Source: UBA1189 sp045660385 (GTDB lineage: Bacteria > Bacteroidota > Bacteroidia > Bacteroidales > Bacteroidaceae). From it: 64,000 nt of DNA. The translations under genes were made by a program, and so were the position numbers. Positions 19,306 to 27,198 of this stretch are shown one piece after another; position 1 is the first letter of the stretch; every line of letters starts with the position of its first letter. The DNA is taken from NCBI GenBank assembly GCA_045660385.1, contig JAZRDT010000030.1, positions 1-64,000 of the forward strand. Reading direction: 5' to 3'. A model generated the notes under the pieces. That model was not told the origin of the DNA and made no database searches. It saw only the letters and a list, made by a program, of their open reading frames with translations.

Positions 19306-19336
19306 AGGACTGGCCAAACATGGCTGGTCCTTTTTT
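19306..19336 (+). terminator. Rho-independent terminator-like hairpin
   Basis: AGGACTGGCC, short loop, GGCTGGTCCT then a run of six T. The stem is 10-11 pairs with two G-U pairs. There is no clear gene just upstream; it may end read-through transcription from the repeat mosaic before the AbiE genes. Confidence 0.65.
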
Positions 19337-19489
19337 ACTACTTAAAGCAGACACACTTTTTGGTACAGTATCCAACAATCTTATTGTTTAAGGTTATTTG
19401 TATTCATATTACAAATTGTACAAAGCGATATTATATGAGTCAACAGAATAAAATTTTTGGCAATTCATCATTTATTTGAATCCTTTTCG

Positions 19490-19497
19490 TATCTTTG
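19490..19497 (+). promoter_or_regulatory. Bacteroidota -7 element of the AbiE operon
   Basis: TATCTTTG matches the consensus TAnnTTTG and lies about 33 bases before the ATG at 19531. A TTTG at about 19475 is closer than the usual 19-21 base spacing, so the -33 box is uncertain. Confidence 0.55.
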
Positions 19498-19530
19498 CAT
19501 TTGAAAAATCATCAAAATTTCAAAGGTGAT

Positions 19531-20139
19531 ATGGCTAATGAATATTCAATAAATAGTACAACCCTTAGGCAACGCATAGAAGCGATGCCAGAAGATTGCA
19601 TTCTGTTTCGGTCTGATTTCCCTGAATACCACACAGAGTTTGTGGGAAGCATTTTGTCTGAGTTAACGACAGAGGGTATGCTTGTTAAAATTGCACATGG
19701 GATATATGCCAAACCGAGAAGAAGCAAATTCGGTGTTGTACTGCCCTCAGTTGATAAGGTAGTACAGGCAATTGCTACTAGAGATAATGCGAAGGTATTG
19801 CCATCAGGTATGACAGCTCTGAATGCACTAGGATTATCAACACAAGTGCCAATGAATTACACATACTTAACTACCGGAAGTGAAAGAACTGTAAACCTAT
19901 CCAATAGAAAAGTCGTGTTAAAGCGAGGTGTGCCCAAGAATTTCTGTTATGGTACTCGTCTCATCTCTTTACTTGTTCAGGCACTCAAGGCTCTGAAAAA
20001 AGAGAATGTAGGAGAAGAAGAACTGAATATAATCCAACAATTGGTAACGAAAGAAACTAACAAGGAGACACTTGCTAAAGATATAGATATGATGCCTGCG
20101 TGGATGAAACGAATTATAAAACCAATGCTAACCGCTTAA
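19531..20139 (+). CDS. AbiEi-type antitoxin (DUF6088-like)
   Basis: A 202-residue protein with an N-terminal winged-helix-like region (LRQRIEAMPEDCILFRSDFP, VKIAHGIYAKPRRSK) and the AbiEi-like middle LPSGMTALNALGLSTQVP. ATG 19531 follows an AAAGGTGAT sequence; the longer frame from 19495 overlaps the promoter. It is followed after 14 bases by an AbiEii-type toxin. In type IV AbiE systems the antitoxin represses the operon and counters a nucleotidyltransferase toxin; they can act in abortive infection. Confidence 0.85.
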   Translation: MANEYSINSTTLRQRIEAMPEDCILFRSDFPEYHTEFVGSILSELTTEGMLVKIAHGIYAKPRRSKFGVVLPSVDKVVQAIATRDNAKVLPSGMTALNALGLSTQVPMNYTYLTTGSERTVNLSNRKVVLKRGVPKNFCYGTRLISLLVQALKALKKENVGEEELNIIQQLVTKETNKETLAKDIDMMPAWMKRIIKPMLTA

Positions 20140-20153
20140 AATAGAATTCGATT

Positions 20154-21173
20154 ATGAGAAAACTGTGGTTAAATAATGAGATAGTGGACCGTTTAGCTAT
20201 GTTACAGCAAACGGAGGTTGGACATCCTGGCGTTAATCAAGTAGCTATAGAAAAGGATTGGTGGGTAACAGTTACACTCAAGGCTTTATTCCAAACAGAT
20301 TGTCGTGATTCATTGATCTTCAAAGGCGGAACATCGTTGTCAAAAGGTTTTAATATCATAGAGCGTTTCTCAGAAGACATTGACTTGGCAATCAGTCATT
20401 CATTCTTTGGTATTGAGAAGACTGGTAAAAGTCAGCGTGAGAAATTACGCAAGATGTCACGAGCTTATATTCATGAGACCCTTTCGGCTCAATTAGATGC
20501 CCGTTTGAAAGAAATGGGAGTTTCAGGTTACACTATAGAGAATATATCTCAGGTACAAAATAAAGATGGAGAATGGAGACCGATAGATTCAGATAAAGAT
20601 CCTACGGTAATTCTATTACACTATCCGTCAATTCTTGAAGATACTATCAATTATATTCCACCACGAGTCAAGATTGAGATTAGTTGCCTTTCAATGGATG
20701 AACCCACGGAATTACGACCAATTCGTTCTTTAATAGGTGAAAGTTTTGATGGCGAAGATACTGATGCTGAAAGCATTGTCAGAACAGTAGTTCCTACTCG
20801 CACTTTCCTTGAGAAACTATTTCTTTTGGCGGAAGAGTTCCAAAAAGAGAAGCCAAGGAGCGTACGAATGTCACGACATCTGTATGACTTGGAAAAACTA
20901 ATGGATACAGAGTATGGTAAAGAAGCGTTGTCGAATCGCGAACTTTATGATGCCATTGTTGAACATCGTAAGGCTTATTATGCTTTGAAGTATGTAAACT
21001 ATGATTCACACACCCCATCAACCATCAATTTTACGATACCAGAATCGGCTATAGAGGCGTGGCAAGATGATTATGCCGATATGAGACGATTTTTCATTTA
21101 TGGAGAATCATTAGAGTTTGATGCACTTATGGAGAAAATGAGAGAGTTGCAAGAAAGAGTAAGGATTATGTGA
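20154..21173 (+). CDS. abiEii: AbiEii/AbiGii-family nucleotidyltransferase toxin
   Basis: A 339-residue protein with the nucleotidyltransferase core FKGGTSLSKGFNIIERFSED followed by IDLAI near residues 57-82, the AbiEii GGTSL..K...R.SEDIDL pattern. C-terminal helical region as in the family. The toxin blocks growth in phage-infected cells by modifying nucleic acid, most likely tRNA, in characterised relatives. It forms an operon with the antitoxin-like gene upstream. Codon use is A/T-richer than in the polysaccharide genes, in keeping with island DNA. Confidence 0.88.
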   Translation: MRKLWLNNEIVDRLAMLQQTEVGHPGVNQVAIEKDWWVTVTLKALFQTDCRDSLIFKGGTSLSKGFNIIERFSEDIDLAISHSFFGIEKTGKSQREKLRKMSRAYIHETLSAQLDARLKEMGVSGYTIENISQVQNKDGEWRPIDSDKDPTVILLHYPSILEDTINYIPPRVKIEISCLSMDEPTELRPIRSLIGESFDGEDTDAESIVRTVVPTRTFLEKLFLLAEEFQKEKPRSVRMSRHLYDLEKLMDTEYGKEALSNRELYDAIVEHRKAYYALKYVNYDSHTPSTINFTIPESAIEAWQDDYADMRRFFIYGESLEFDALMEKMRELQERVRIM

Positions 21174-21249
21174 AAAGTCAAAACGCCGAACAAATCTGTG
21201 CCAAATTACCGAAAATATAAAAATCAAACTTGTAGGCAAATTTTGATAA

Positions 21250-21468
21250 AAGACCTATAGTGATATAGATACGTTGTCGAAACAGTTTCAACAGTACTAT
21301 AAGAGTAGTGGTCAAGAAAATGAAGAACACAAAGATTATTTTATGTTACTTGTACCCGTGCAAAAAAATCATTGGCAGTTGTAATGTACACTAATAACCC
21401 TGAGAAAGTTAAAGAAGAAGTCATTAAAAAAGGTTGGTTTAAAGAGGAAGAGATTGTGACAATTTAGT
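21250..21468 (+). pseudogene. Small degraded gene with an A-run frameshift
   Basis: Two overlapping frames join at the homopolymer A7 near 21361-21368: DIDTLSKQFQQYYKSS to YFMLLVPVQK in one frame, then KSLAVVMYTNNPEKVKEEVI and KKGWFKEEEIVTI in the next, ending in TAG at 21466-21468. No start codon is visible and the reading frame closes at 21247. This looks like the 3' part of a decayed gene; I do not recognise the family. Confidence 0.5.
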
Positions 21469-21479
21469 GCCCATTGTAA

Positions 21480-21527
21480 TAATAAATTCGGCGTTCACCC
21501 TCAATAAGTGAACGCCGAATTATTATT
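21480..21527 (+). terminator. Perfect hairpin AATTCGGCGTTCAC
   Basis: AATTCGGCGTTCAC, 9-base loop, GTGAACGCCGAATT flanked by A/T-rich arms (AATAATAA and ATTATTATT). It follows the remnant at 21250 and is likely its original terminator. Confidence 0.65.
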
Positions 21528-21589
21528 ATCCTATTGTATTCATGCCATCTGGTTGAACAATGATACTGTTTCGATTAACGATTAACCGC

Positions 21590-21700
21590 TATGTAGTATC
21601 TTTTCACCGCAGCTCCGCTGCCTCGTTCCACGTTTAGAGTTTAGTGTTTAGAGAAGCACCTTCGGTGCCGGTTAAAGCGCCTTTGGCGCGATAGGCACCA
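21590..21700. repeat. Small hairpin cluster in both senses
   Basis: One TTTTCACC-sense hairpin (GCAGC/GCTGC, about 21605-21620) is followed by a short TTTAGAGTTTAGTG run and two GGTTAAAG-sense hairpins (GCACC..GGTGC and GCGCC..GGCGC, about 21655-21692). The gap lies between two convergent genes. Confidence 0.7.
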
Positions 21701-21760
21701 TGTCCCGTAATTTTTCTATGGTGTCGGTTCCTTGTAGTAACCTTTTGTGATATAGTGGTT

Positions 21761-21789
21761 TACCGACCGACACCTAGTGTCGGTCGGTA
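21761..21789. terminator. 13-pair hairpin next to the HU-like gene
   Basis: TACCGACCGACAC, loop CTA, then the exact complement, followed by TCTG. It lies at the 3' side of the minus-strand HU-like gene. A sister hairpin with the shared core GTGTCGGTCG and the same TCTG follow-on lies after the VapE gene (24443-24475). Confidence 0.6.
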
Positions 21790-21836
21790 TCTGTTTACGT
21801 GCCGAATGTCTATTCTTTTTCGTTAATCGTTAATCG

Positions 21837-22460
21837 TCACAAACTCCCCCTCACATAAAACCGTACGTTCTTTGAGCCCATGGCACGTAGCTTGCCCGAC
21901 CGCACCAGTTCCTTGAGCTTCTTCGTGGCGGTATAGCGCGAGCATTCACATACCGACTCAAACTCGCGGCGCTGCATATACTCGTGCTCATCGAGGTACT
22001 TTGCCGCACGGCGCAGTATCACCTCATCGGTCAGCCGCTTGTTGGGGTTAGGGCCTCCGCTCACGATATCGGCACCGCGCATGGCCTGCTTCATCTCCAC
22101 GCAGGGAGTGAAGAGTACGTTTTTTACACGGATGTCCTTTTTCGTTACATGATCTTGCAGTTTCTTGCAGCCACAGGTGAGCGATAGGCTGAAGGTACCA
22201 ATGTGGTCTATCTCCACGCGGTTGCCATCGAGCATTTCATCACACACACACTTGCCGAGGGCCTGCAACACGGCCGCTATGTCCGACTCGGTCACGCTAC
22301 ATGCGAAGTTGATATACTCTGCCAGCTCCTTCGTGGTGGTGAGCTTGCTGTTCACTACGGTCACCGCCATCTGCGGATTCTTCTCTGTAGCGGTTCCCGT
22401 GAGGTCATTTTGCCTACGCAGCTGATAGGCAATAGTGCCTGATTTCTTGGTTGTTGCCAT
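21837..22460 (-). CDS. HU/IHF-like DNA-binding protein with C-terminal helix-turn-helix
   Basis: A 207-residue minus-strand protein. Residues about 1-140 are an HU-like domain of the type common in Bacteroidales (AYQLRRQNDLTGTATEKNPQ at the start, VEIDHIGTFSLSL in the middle), and the last ~60 residues look like a winged helix (RREFESVCECSRYTATKKLK). Genes of this kind are usual companions of VapE genes at Bacteroidales capsule loci. It is divergent from VapE across a 565-base gap with promoters in both directions. Confidence 0.85.
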   Translation of the reverse strand: MATTKKSGTIAYQLRRQNDLTGTATEKNPQMAVTVVNSKLTTTKELAEYINFACSVTESDIAAVLQALGKCVCDEMLDGNRVEIDHIGTFSLSLTCGCKKLQDHVTKKDIRVKNVLFTPCVEMKQAMRGADIVSGGPNPNKRLTDEVILRRAAKYLDEHEYMQRREFESVCECSRYTATKKLKELVRSGKLRAMGSKNVRFYVRGSL

Positions 22461-22499
22461 ATTACATTTACTATTTAACTATTTACAATTTACTATTTT

Positions 22500-22600
22500 A
22501 TCATTTTATTTACTGCCGCCCAACGTCAACGTTACCCTTGATCAACAGCAACCTTGCTGTTGCGCAACGGCAAGGTTACCCTTGCGCAGCGGTAAATAAC
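22500..22600. repeat. Palindromic CAACAGCAACC/TTGCTGTTG cluster
   Basis: In the 5' leader of the minus-strand HU-like gene, CAACGTTACCCTTG, CAACAGCAA/TTGCTGTTG and GTTACCCTTGCGC units follow each other. They resemble the mini-hairpin family in having changing stems around short constant parts, but with a different spacer (GTTACCCTTG). Confidence 0.6.
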
Positions 22601-22611
22601 TTTGTTTGATA

Positions 22612-22619
22612 CAAAAGTA
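22612..22619 (-). promoter_or_regulatory. -7 element for the HU-like gene
   Basis: TACTTTTG on the minus strand matches TAnnTTTG. A TTGG lies 19 bases upstream as a weak -33 box. Transcription would start about 145 bases before the ATG, giving a leader with the palindromic cluster. Confidence 0.45.
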
Positions 22620-22665
22620 CAAAACTCTTTGCGATTTTCCAACTTCTAAGGTGCGAAATTATTCT

Positions 22666-22697
22666 ATTGATTCCGCTTACGTGGGATTGTATCTTTG
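22666..22697 (+). promoter_or_regulatory. Promoter for the VapE gene
   Basis: ATTG, 20 bases, TATCTTTG: a good Bacteroidota promoter with one mismatch in the -33 box. The start codon of VapE is about 320 bases downstream, so the leader would be long and includes a copy of the GCTCGGTATAGATAAAC palindromic block (about 22925-22970). Confidence 0.55.
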
Positions 22698-23025
22698 TGG
22701 CCGAATTGAGGCAGCATGGTTGATGTTATCGTTATCGTCATCGTTAACGTTGGAAAATATAACTTGTTTATTATTTTTCCTTACGTAGCATATCAAATGC
22801 AGAACAAATGGTTTTAGCGGCATCGTAACTTTGCGGAAGAAATGGGTGCTAATGCCCTCGCGAATTCTTTATCAAGAATTTTGAATATCGAGCCGATATT
22901 CTTTCTTCCGCGACATCGCTAACGCTCGGTATAGATAAACAAGCTTATCTCTGCTCTCGCTAAATCGCGATGTTGCGTTGGCAACGATGACGTAACCTCT
23001 AACTACAAAACACAAAACAAGAAAT

Positions 23026-24420
23026 ATGAAAAAGTTATTTACAAAGGCATTTGTGTGGCTGCGAAGCAGAGTAACAGCCACTTTAGGCGTTGAACGAGGA
23101 CGGTTTAAGGATGATCTCGTAAAGGTTAAGGACACGCGAAACGTGTACGTTAACGATAACGATGACGATAACCTCGCAAAGGTTGAGAGAAGGTGCAAAC
23201 AACGGAGTTCTCACTCGACAGGTTGCGAGGTCGAGGTCCTCCCTCCTTGGGGGGATAAGAGGGGGGCCGCCAACCAAGCGAAGCGCTCCCTCACCCTTCC
23301 CGAGGTGAAACAGCTGCTCTGCGCTAAGTATGAGTTACGCTACAACCTTCTGACCGAGCAATCAGAATATCGTGAGCGAGATTCTGATGCCAGCTTCCGT
23401 CCTGTAAATAAACGGGTGTATATGACGTGGTTGCACGATATACAGGCCGACGGGTATCGCTATTCTTGGCTTGAAGGGGTGCGCATTGCTGCTGAGTCGT
23501 TGCATATACCCTCATGTCATCCAGTGACGCAATATTTTCAGTCATTGCCTCGCTGGGACGGCATTGAACGCTTGCGTCCCCTCATGCAGCGTCTGACGGA
23601 TGATGAAGTCCTTGTAGGGTACCTCTGTCGATGGATGCTTGCTTTCGTGGCGCAGGCACAGGGTAGGGAGGATTCTCTCTACGCCAATAGTGTAGCTCCT
23701 ATCCTTATCAGTGAACAGCAAGGATGGCACAAGAGTACTTTTTGCCGTTTGTTGTTGCCTCCTGAGCTACGTACGTTCTATACTGATCGTTTCGATCTTA
23801 CTTCCGAGAACCAGTGTGAGGCACGCCTCACCGACTGCCTTCTCATCAACCTTGATGAGTTTGATCGATATTCCTCACATAAGCAGAGCACCTTGAAGAA
23901 CCTCATGCAGATGCCGTCGTTGCGGTGTCGCAAGGCCTATGCCCGCAATGCTACCACTTTGCCTCGCATAGCCTCGTTTGTCGGTACCAGCAATACACCG
24001 CGCCTGCTTACCGACCCTACAGGTAGCCGCCGTTTTCTCTGCGTGGAGTTGACACGCATGATCAATGTCGATACGCCTATTGACTATGCTCAGGTCTATG
24101 CCCAATGCATGCAGCTCCTGGAGCATGGCGAGCGCCATCACTTTACTGCCGAAGAAGTGGCCGATATAGAACAGCGCAACCGTTCCTTTCGTTATATGCC
24201 ACCTATCGAAGAACTCTTCCGTATCCACTTTCGCCATCCCGATGACGGTGAGCATCCGCAGCTGCTCTCTGCTGCCGAAATCTATGAATATTTGCGTAAG
24301 TGCAATCCCTATCTCATGCGCGGTGTCAGTGCACAGAATTTCGGTGCTCTGCTTCGTGAGTGGGGATTCCTGCGAGTCGAACATCATCATCGCAGAATGT
24401 ATAAAGTTTGTCGAGTCTGA
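23026..24420 (+). CDS. VapE-family (virulence-associated E) P-loop protein
   Basis: A 464-residue protein; residues from about 85 match the Bacteroidales VapE family: WLHDIQADGYRYSWLEGVRI, HPVTQYFQSLPRWDG, then PILISEQQGWHKSTFCRLLL as the P-loop, and LLINLDEFDRYSSHKQSTLK as Walker B. The P-loop lacks the classical second glycine (QGWHKST); as far as I recall relatives often have QGWCKST. The N-terminal ~80 residues include a repeat-encoded part (about 23114-23190, with KDTRNVYVND). VapE is primase/helicase-like and is often linked to mobile elements; its role at capsule loci is not known. Confidence 0.85.
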   Translation: MKKLFTKAFVWLRSRVTATLGVERGRFKDDLVKVKDTRNVYVNDNDDDNLAKVERRCKQRSSHSTGCEVEVLPPWGDKRGAANQAKRSLTLPEVKQLLCAKYELRYNLLTEQSEYRERDSDASFRPVNKRVYMTWLHDIQADGYRYSWLEGVRIAAESLHIPSCHPVTQYFQSLPRWDGIERLRPLMQRLTDDEVLVGYLCRWMLAFVAQAQGREDSLYANSVAPILISEQQGWHKSTFCRLLLPPELRTFYTDRFDLTSENQCEARLTDCLLINLDEFDRYSSHKQSTLKNLMQMPSLRCRKAYARNATTLPRIASFVGTSNTPRLLTDPTGSRRFLCVELTRMINVDTPIDYAQVYAQCMQLLEHGERHHFTAEEVADIEQRNRSFRYMPPIEELFRIHFRHPDDGEHPQLLSAAEIYEYLRKCNPYLMRGVSAQNFGALLREWGFLRVEHHHRRMYKVCRV

Positions 24421-24442
24421 ATAGGTCGGAGAATCGATAATT

Positions 24443-24475
24443 GATGACGACCGATACCCGGTGTCGGTCGTCATC
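24443..24475. terminator. 12-pair hairpin after VapE
   Basis: GATGACGACCGA, 9-base inner part that can pair further, TCGGTCGTCATC. It lies 22 bases after the VapE stop. It resembles the hairpin at 21761-21789, so the HU/VapE pair is bracketed by two related hairpins. Confidence 0.6.
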
Positions 24476-24514
24476 TGCTTGTATATATGACTGTTATTTG
24501 TAATCACCGATACC

Positions 24515-24815
24515 TTGGGAAAAGTAGCGAAACTGCGGTTAACGAAGCGAAGCTTCTTTCACCGCAGCGCAGCTACTTTAATCCTGCTACGCAGGATTTT
24601 CCTCCTCCTCGCTCGGCATAGACTAAGCAAGCTTATCACTACTCTCGCTTCGTTCGTCGGTTCCCCATGCCGTAGGCATTTTCACCGCACGCTCGCGTGC
24701 TTTAACCGTGCGCAGCACTTTAACCGTCGCCTTGCGACTTTAACCGCACCAAAGGTGCTTTCCCCGCCCACTCCGTGTGCTTTAACCGCAACCTCCGGTT
24801 GCTTTTTCTTGCTCT
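24515..24815. repeat. TTTMMCC-sense mini-hairpin array
   Basis: Hairpins with stems GAAGC/GCTTC, GCAGC, CCTGC/GCAGG, GCACG/CGTGC, GTGC/GCAC, GTCGC/GCGAC, GCACC/GGTGC, GCACAC-like and GCAACC/GGTTGC, spaced by TTTCACC, TTTAACC or TTTCCCC, with a GCTCGGCATAGACTAAGC block at about 24608-24650. No gene is supported here. Confidence 0.85.
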
Positions 24816-24819
24816 AAAA

Positions 24820-24851
24820 TTTGAATATCCAATCAAAAACGTGTATTTTTG
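24820..24851 (+). promoter_or_regulatory. Consensus Bacteroidota promoter with no gene close by
   Basis: TTTG at 24820-24823, exactly 20 bases, then TATTTTTG at 24844-24851: both boxes match consensus. The next annotated gene starts at 25308, about 450 bases on. The ~150 bases after the promoter are not made of recognised repeats and could encode a small RNA or the 24-codon frame starting ATG at 24904. Confidence 0.65.
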
Positions 24852-25014
24852 TACGATTAAGCAGTACGCTAACCATTAACCATTAAACAAATTTCGTTTA
24901 ATAGATGTTAAGGTTTATGTTGTTTTTGCAGATAACTTCTGCGCTAACTAATTGGATTCCTTGTTTTTACATGTAATCCAAAGCCCCAAGAGTATGCTCG
25001 TTCCGCAACAGGTT

Positions 25015-25305
25015 GCACTTGTTTAGCTCTTAGTTGTTAGCCGTTTAGCGGTTGGCAATTAGCTGTTAGCTCTTAGCCGTTAGCTTTTCCATCCGGATGG
25101 AGATTGTCACCTTAGATTAGGGGGACGCCGACGCGGTATGAAAGCGTCGGTTGCGACGACGGAAGGTTTATCTTCCCAAAGGAGTCTCTTGCGGAGGGGG
25201 TATACACTAAACAAGTAAACTCTAAACAAAACACCATTAACCCTTAACCTCTAACCTTTAACCGCACACTCCGTGTGCTCTAACCGCAGCTCCGCTGCCA
25301 ATAAA
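25015..25305. repeat. Repeat mosaic with a full ~100-base element
   Basis: GTTAGC-type run (25020-25087), CATCCGGATGG joint, then the ~100-base element (about 25103-25203: CACCTTAGATTAGGGGG, the CGACGC..GCGTCG hairpin, GACGACGGAAGG, GGAGTCTCTTGCGGAGGGGG). Then a CCATTAACCCTTAACC run and two hairpins (GCACAC/GTGTGC and GCAGC/GCTGC) just before the antitoxin start. Confidence 0.85.
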
Positions 25306-25307
25306 CC

Positions 25308-25523
25308 ATGGCTTCAACCGTATTCAATCCCATTCAGCAGCATCTATTGAAGATGTTTGCGTATGATGACAATCTTGAGCGATTAACAGAGATAAAAGAA
25401 TTGCTCACTAAGTATTATGCCGAGAAGGTAAATCAGCGTATGGACCAGTTGTGGAACGCTGGTACGCTTGATCAGAAGAAGTTAGACGAACTTAGAGGCA
25501 AGCACCTTCGTACCGAGTTATGA
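25308..25523 (+). CDS. Small antitoxin of a PIN toxin pair
   Basis: A 71-residue helical protein beginning MASTVFNPIQQHLLKMFAYD and ending with DELRGKHLRTEL. It is homologous to the 72-residue protein at 59835-60053, and both precede a PIN-domain gene, so it is probably the antitoxin. The stop overlaps the toxin start by four bases (ATGA), giving coupled translation. Confidence 0.8.
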   Translation: MASTVFNPIQQHLLKMFAYDDNLERLTEIKELLTKYYAEKVNQRMDQLWNAGTLDQKKLDELRGKHLRTEL

Positions 25524-26005
25524 GTCGAATCGTATTAGATACCAATAGTCTCATACAGAGTATACCTCCCAAAAGCATCTATCATGCTATTTGGCAGAGC
25601 TTTCTTGATGGTACCAATACGTTGTGTGTTTCTACTGAGATATTGGCAGAGTATGAAGAAATCTTGCAGCGATTGACCGATATTGACACTGCTCAGTTGG
25701 TCATCGAGTTGATAGTCAATAATCCGCATACTTTGATGTTCTCACCCTATTATAAGTTCAATCTTATAGCATCCGACCCGGATGACAACAAGTTTGTCGA
25801 TTGTGCTATCGTGGCAACTGCAAAGTATATTGTGACGGAAGACCATCATTATGATGTATTGAAAGGATGTTCTTTCCCAAAAGTTGATGTTGTTGATTTG
25901 GACACCTTCTTATGTGAAGTGCAACATTCGAGCAAACATAGCAATGAACCCTCTTCATCCCTGCTCAACGAACCCGCAGTCGTCTACGGCCTGGAATGCG
26001 AATAA
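25520..26005 (+). CDS. PIN-domain toxin
   Basis: A 161-residue PIN-domain protein: MSRIVLDTNSLIQSI (first catalytic Asp), ILAEYEEIL (Glu), and ASDPDDNKFVDCAIVATAKY with the second acidic cluster. Such toxins are metal-dependent ribonucleases, probably acting on RNA in the cytoplasm. A close paralogue lies at 59374-59829 on the other strand. The C-terminal ~25 residues (SSKHSNEPSSSLLNEP onward) have no counterpart there and abut repeat DNA. Confidence 0.85.
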   Translation: MSRIVLDTNSLIQSIPPKSIYHAIWQSFLDGTNTLCVSTEILAEYEEILQRLTDIDTAQLVIELIVNNPHTLMFSPYYKFNLIASDPDDNKFVDCAIVATAKYIVTEDHHYDVLKGCSFPKVDVVDLDTFLCEVQHSSKHSNEPSSSLLNEPAVVYGLECE

Positions 26006-26336
26006 CCGCAGCTAGTCAACGTCATCGTTATCGTCATCGTTGATTACATCCGGCAGGCTGTAAGAGCGAAGCAACTTACAAAATTCTGTGCTTTCTGTGA
26101 TTTCTGTGTGAGATCAAAGCTTTCATCCGGATGGCAGCACAAGCTTGCGAGTGCGTAAACGTGTCTAAATTCGAGTATAAATTCGCGTTGACAAAAAGAT
26201 AATCAGTTGACCTGAAAAGTTCTCTTTCACCGAAGCGCAGCTTCTTTAACCGCACACTCCGTGTGCTTTCACCGTCACGCAGTGACTTTAACCGAAGCGC
26301 AGCTTCTTTCACCGCAGTCTCCGACTGCATTAACCC
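26006..26336. repeat. Repeat mosaic and TTTMMCC-sense hairpins
   Basis: CGTCATCGTTATCG run, CATCCGGCAGG joint, CTGTAAGAGCGAAGC block (also near 19020), GTGATTTCTGTGTGAG run, CATCCGGATGG joint, a GCACAAGCTTGCGAGTGC block, then an A/T-rich stretch and five hairpins (GAAGC, GCACAC, GTCAC, GAAGC, GCAGTC) leading to the ATG at 26337. Confidence 0.85.
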
Positions 26337-26666
26337 ATGTCAATTAAATCAGAATTACTATCCAAACTGAAGCAGGAACATTGTTTCTGGTCATTCAGTG
26401 ACGTATCTGTCAATAATATCTCCGACGATATATTGATAGAGAAGACCTTGCAATATCTTGATTTGGAAGAGATTGACCAACTTTTTATGATATATCCTTA
26501 TAAGAAGGTGAAGCGTGTTTGGCTCGACTATTTGGTTCCTCAGGAGGAGTACTTGTATAGTCTCAATCGCTTTCTGGCATGGTACTATTTCAAGGCGAAA
26601 TCGCCAGATCAGTATATCAAGTCCATGGCTACTCGTTATTATAATCGTATCGCTAAGCAAGTATGA
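26337..26666 (+). CDS. Small antitoxin-like protein (DUF6922-like)
   Basis: A 109-residue soluble protein with FWSFSDVSVNNISDDILIEK, LDLEEIDQLFMIYPYKKVKR and a C-terminal helical part PDQYIKSMATRYYNRIAKQV. As I recall, similar proteins in Bacteroidales precede AbiEii-type toxins, which suggests an antitoxin role, but no full toxin follows here. Preceded immediately by a hairpin array. Confidence 0.6.
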   Translation: MSIKSELLSKLKQEHCFWSFSDVSVNNISDDILIEKTLQYLDLEEIDQLFMIYPYKKVKRVWLDYLVPQEEYLYSLNRFLAWYYFKAKSPDQYIKSMATRYYNRIAKQV

Positions 26667-26678
26667 CCTTTTGGCAAT

Positions 26679-26799
26679 GCTCACCAATGGCACTCGTTTT
26701 AGGCGCGATGCACATTTTGAGCAATTGTCTCCCATTTATCAGGTGACTACAGAAGAAATAGAAATATATATAAAAGCATGTTTAACCACCAACCGCTAA
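26679..26799 (+). pseudogene. Short 3' remnant after the antitoxin-like gene
   Basis: A 39-codon frame (MLTNGTRFRRDAHFEQLSPI, then YQVTTEEIEIYIKACL) with protein-like composition, running to a stop inside an AACAGCTAAC repeat. It probably is the end of a gene cut by the repeat mosaic. The family is not recognised. Confidence 0.35.
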
Positions 26800-26965
26800 C
26801 AGCTAACAGCCAATCACCTTTCACCTTTAACCGCACACTCCGTGTGCTTTCACCGTCGCTTCGCGACTTTCACCGCAGCTCCGCTGCTAATTGTCAATTG
26901 TGCATTGTGAATTGTCAACGTCGTCGTCATCGTACAGCGTAGCTGTTTTTCGTTAAACGTTAATC
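26795..26965. repeat. Repeat mosaic before the NTPase
   Basis: AACAGCTAACAGCC run, TTTCACC-sense hairpins (GCACAC, GTCGC, GCAGC), an AATTGTCAATTGTGCATTG run, and an ACGTCGTCGTCATCG run with a GTACAGCGTAGC piece. The remaining ~230 bases to the next gene are A/T-rich, unique-looking leader with no clear promoter match. Confidence 0.8.
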
Positions 26966-27198
26966 GTATATCATTAACATCTCTTATCCTTTCCATAGAA
27001 CGCAAATTAGCGGATTGACCAGATGCTGCGACACTAAATCACATATTGACATTATAGTCCATAGAATATCCTTGTAAAACTCATAGAGTTTCCAGATAGA
27101 AGTAAATATCACTTTTTTATTTAAAATGGTTTTACATAGTTACTATAAAAGTAATATGAATGATTGACCAAATTGTATTATAATAGAATTCTAAAAAA

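Noticed and set aside
19279..19479. 66-residue frame before the AbiE operon
   Set aside because: It crosses a terminator-like hairpin and the promoter, and has no protein-like pattern.
22165..22442. Plus-strand frames over the HU-like gene
   Set aside because: They are antisense shadows of a well-supported minus-strand gene.
24515..24817. 100-residue frame in the hairpin array
   Set aside because: It is coded entirely by hairpin units and the palindromic block; nothing supports translation.
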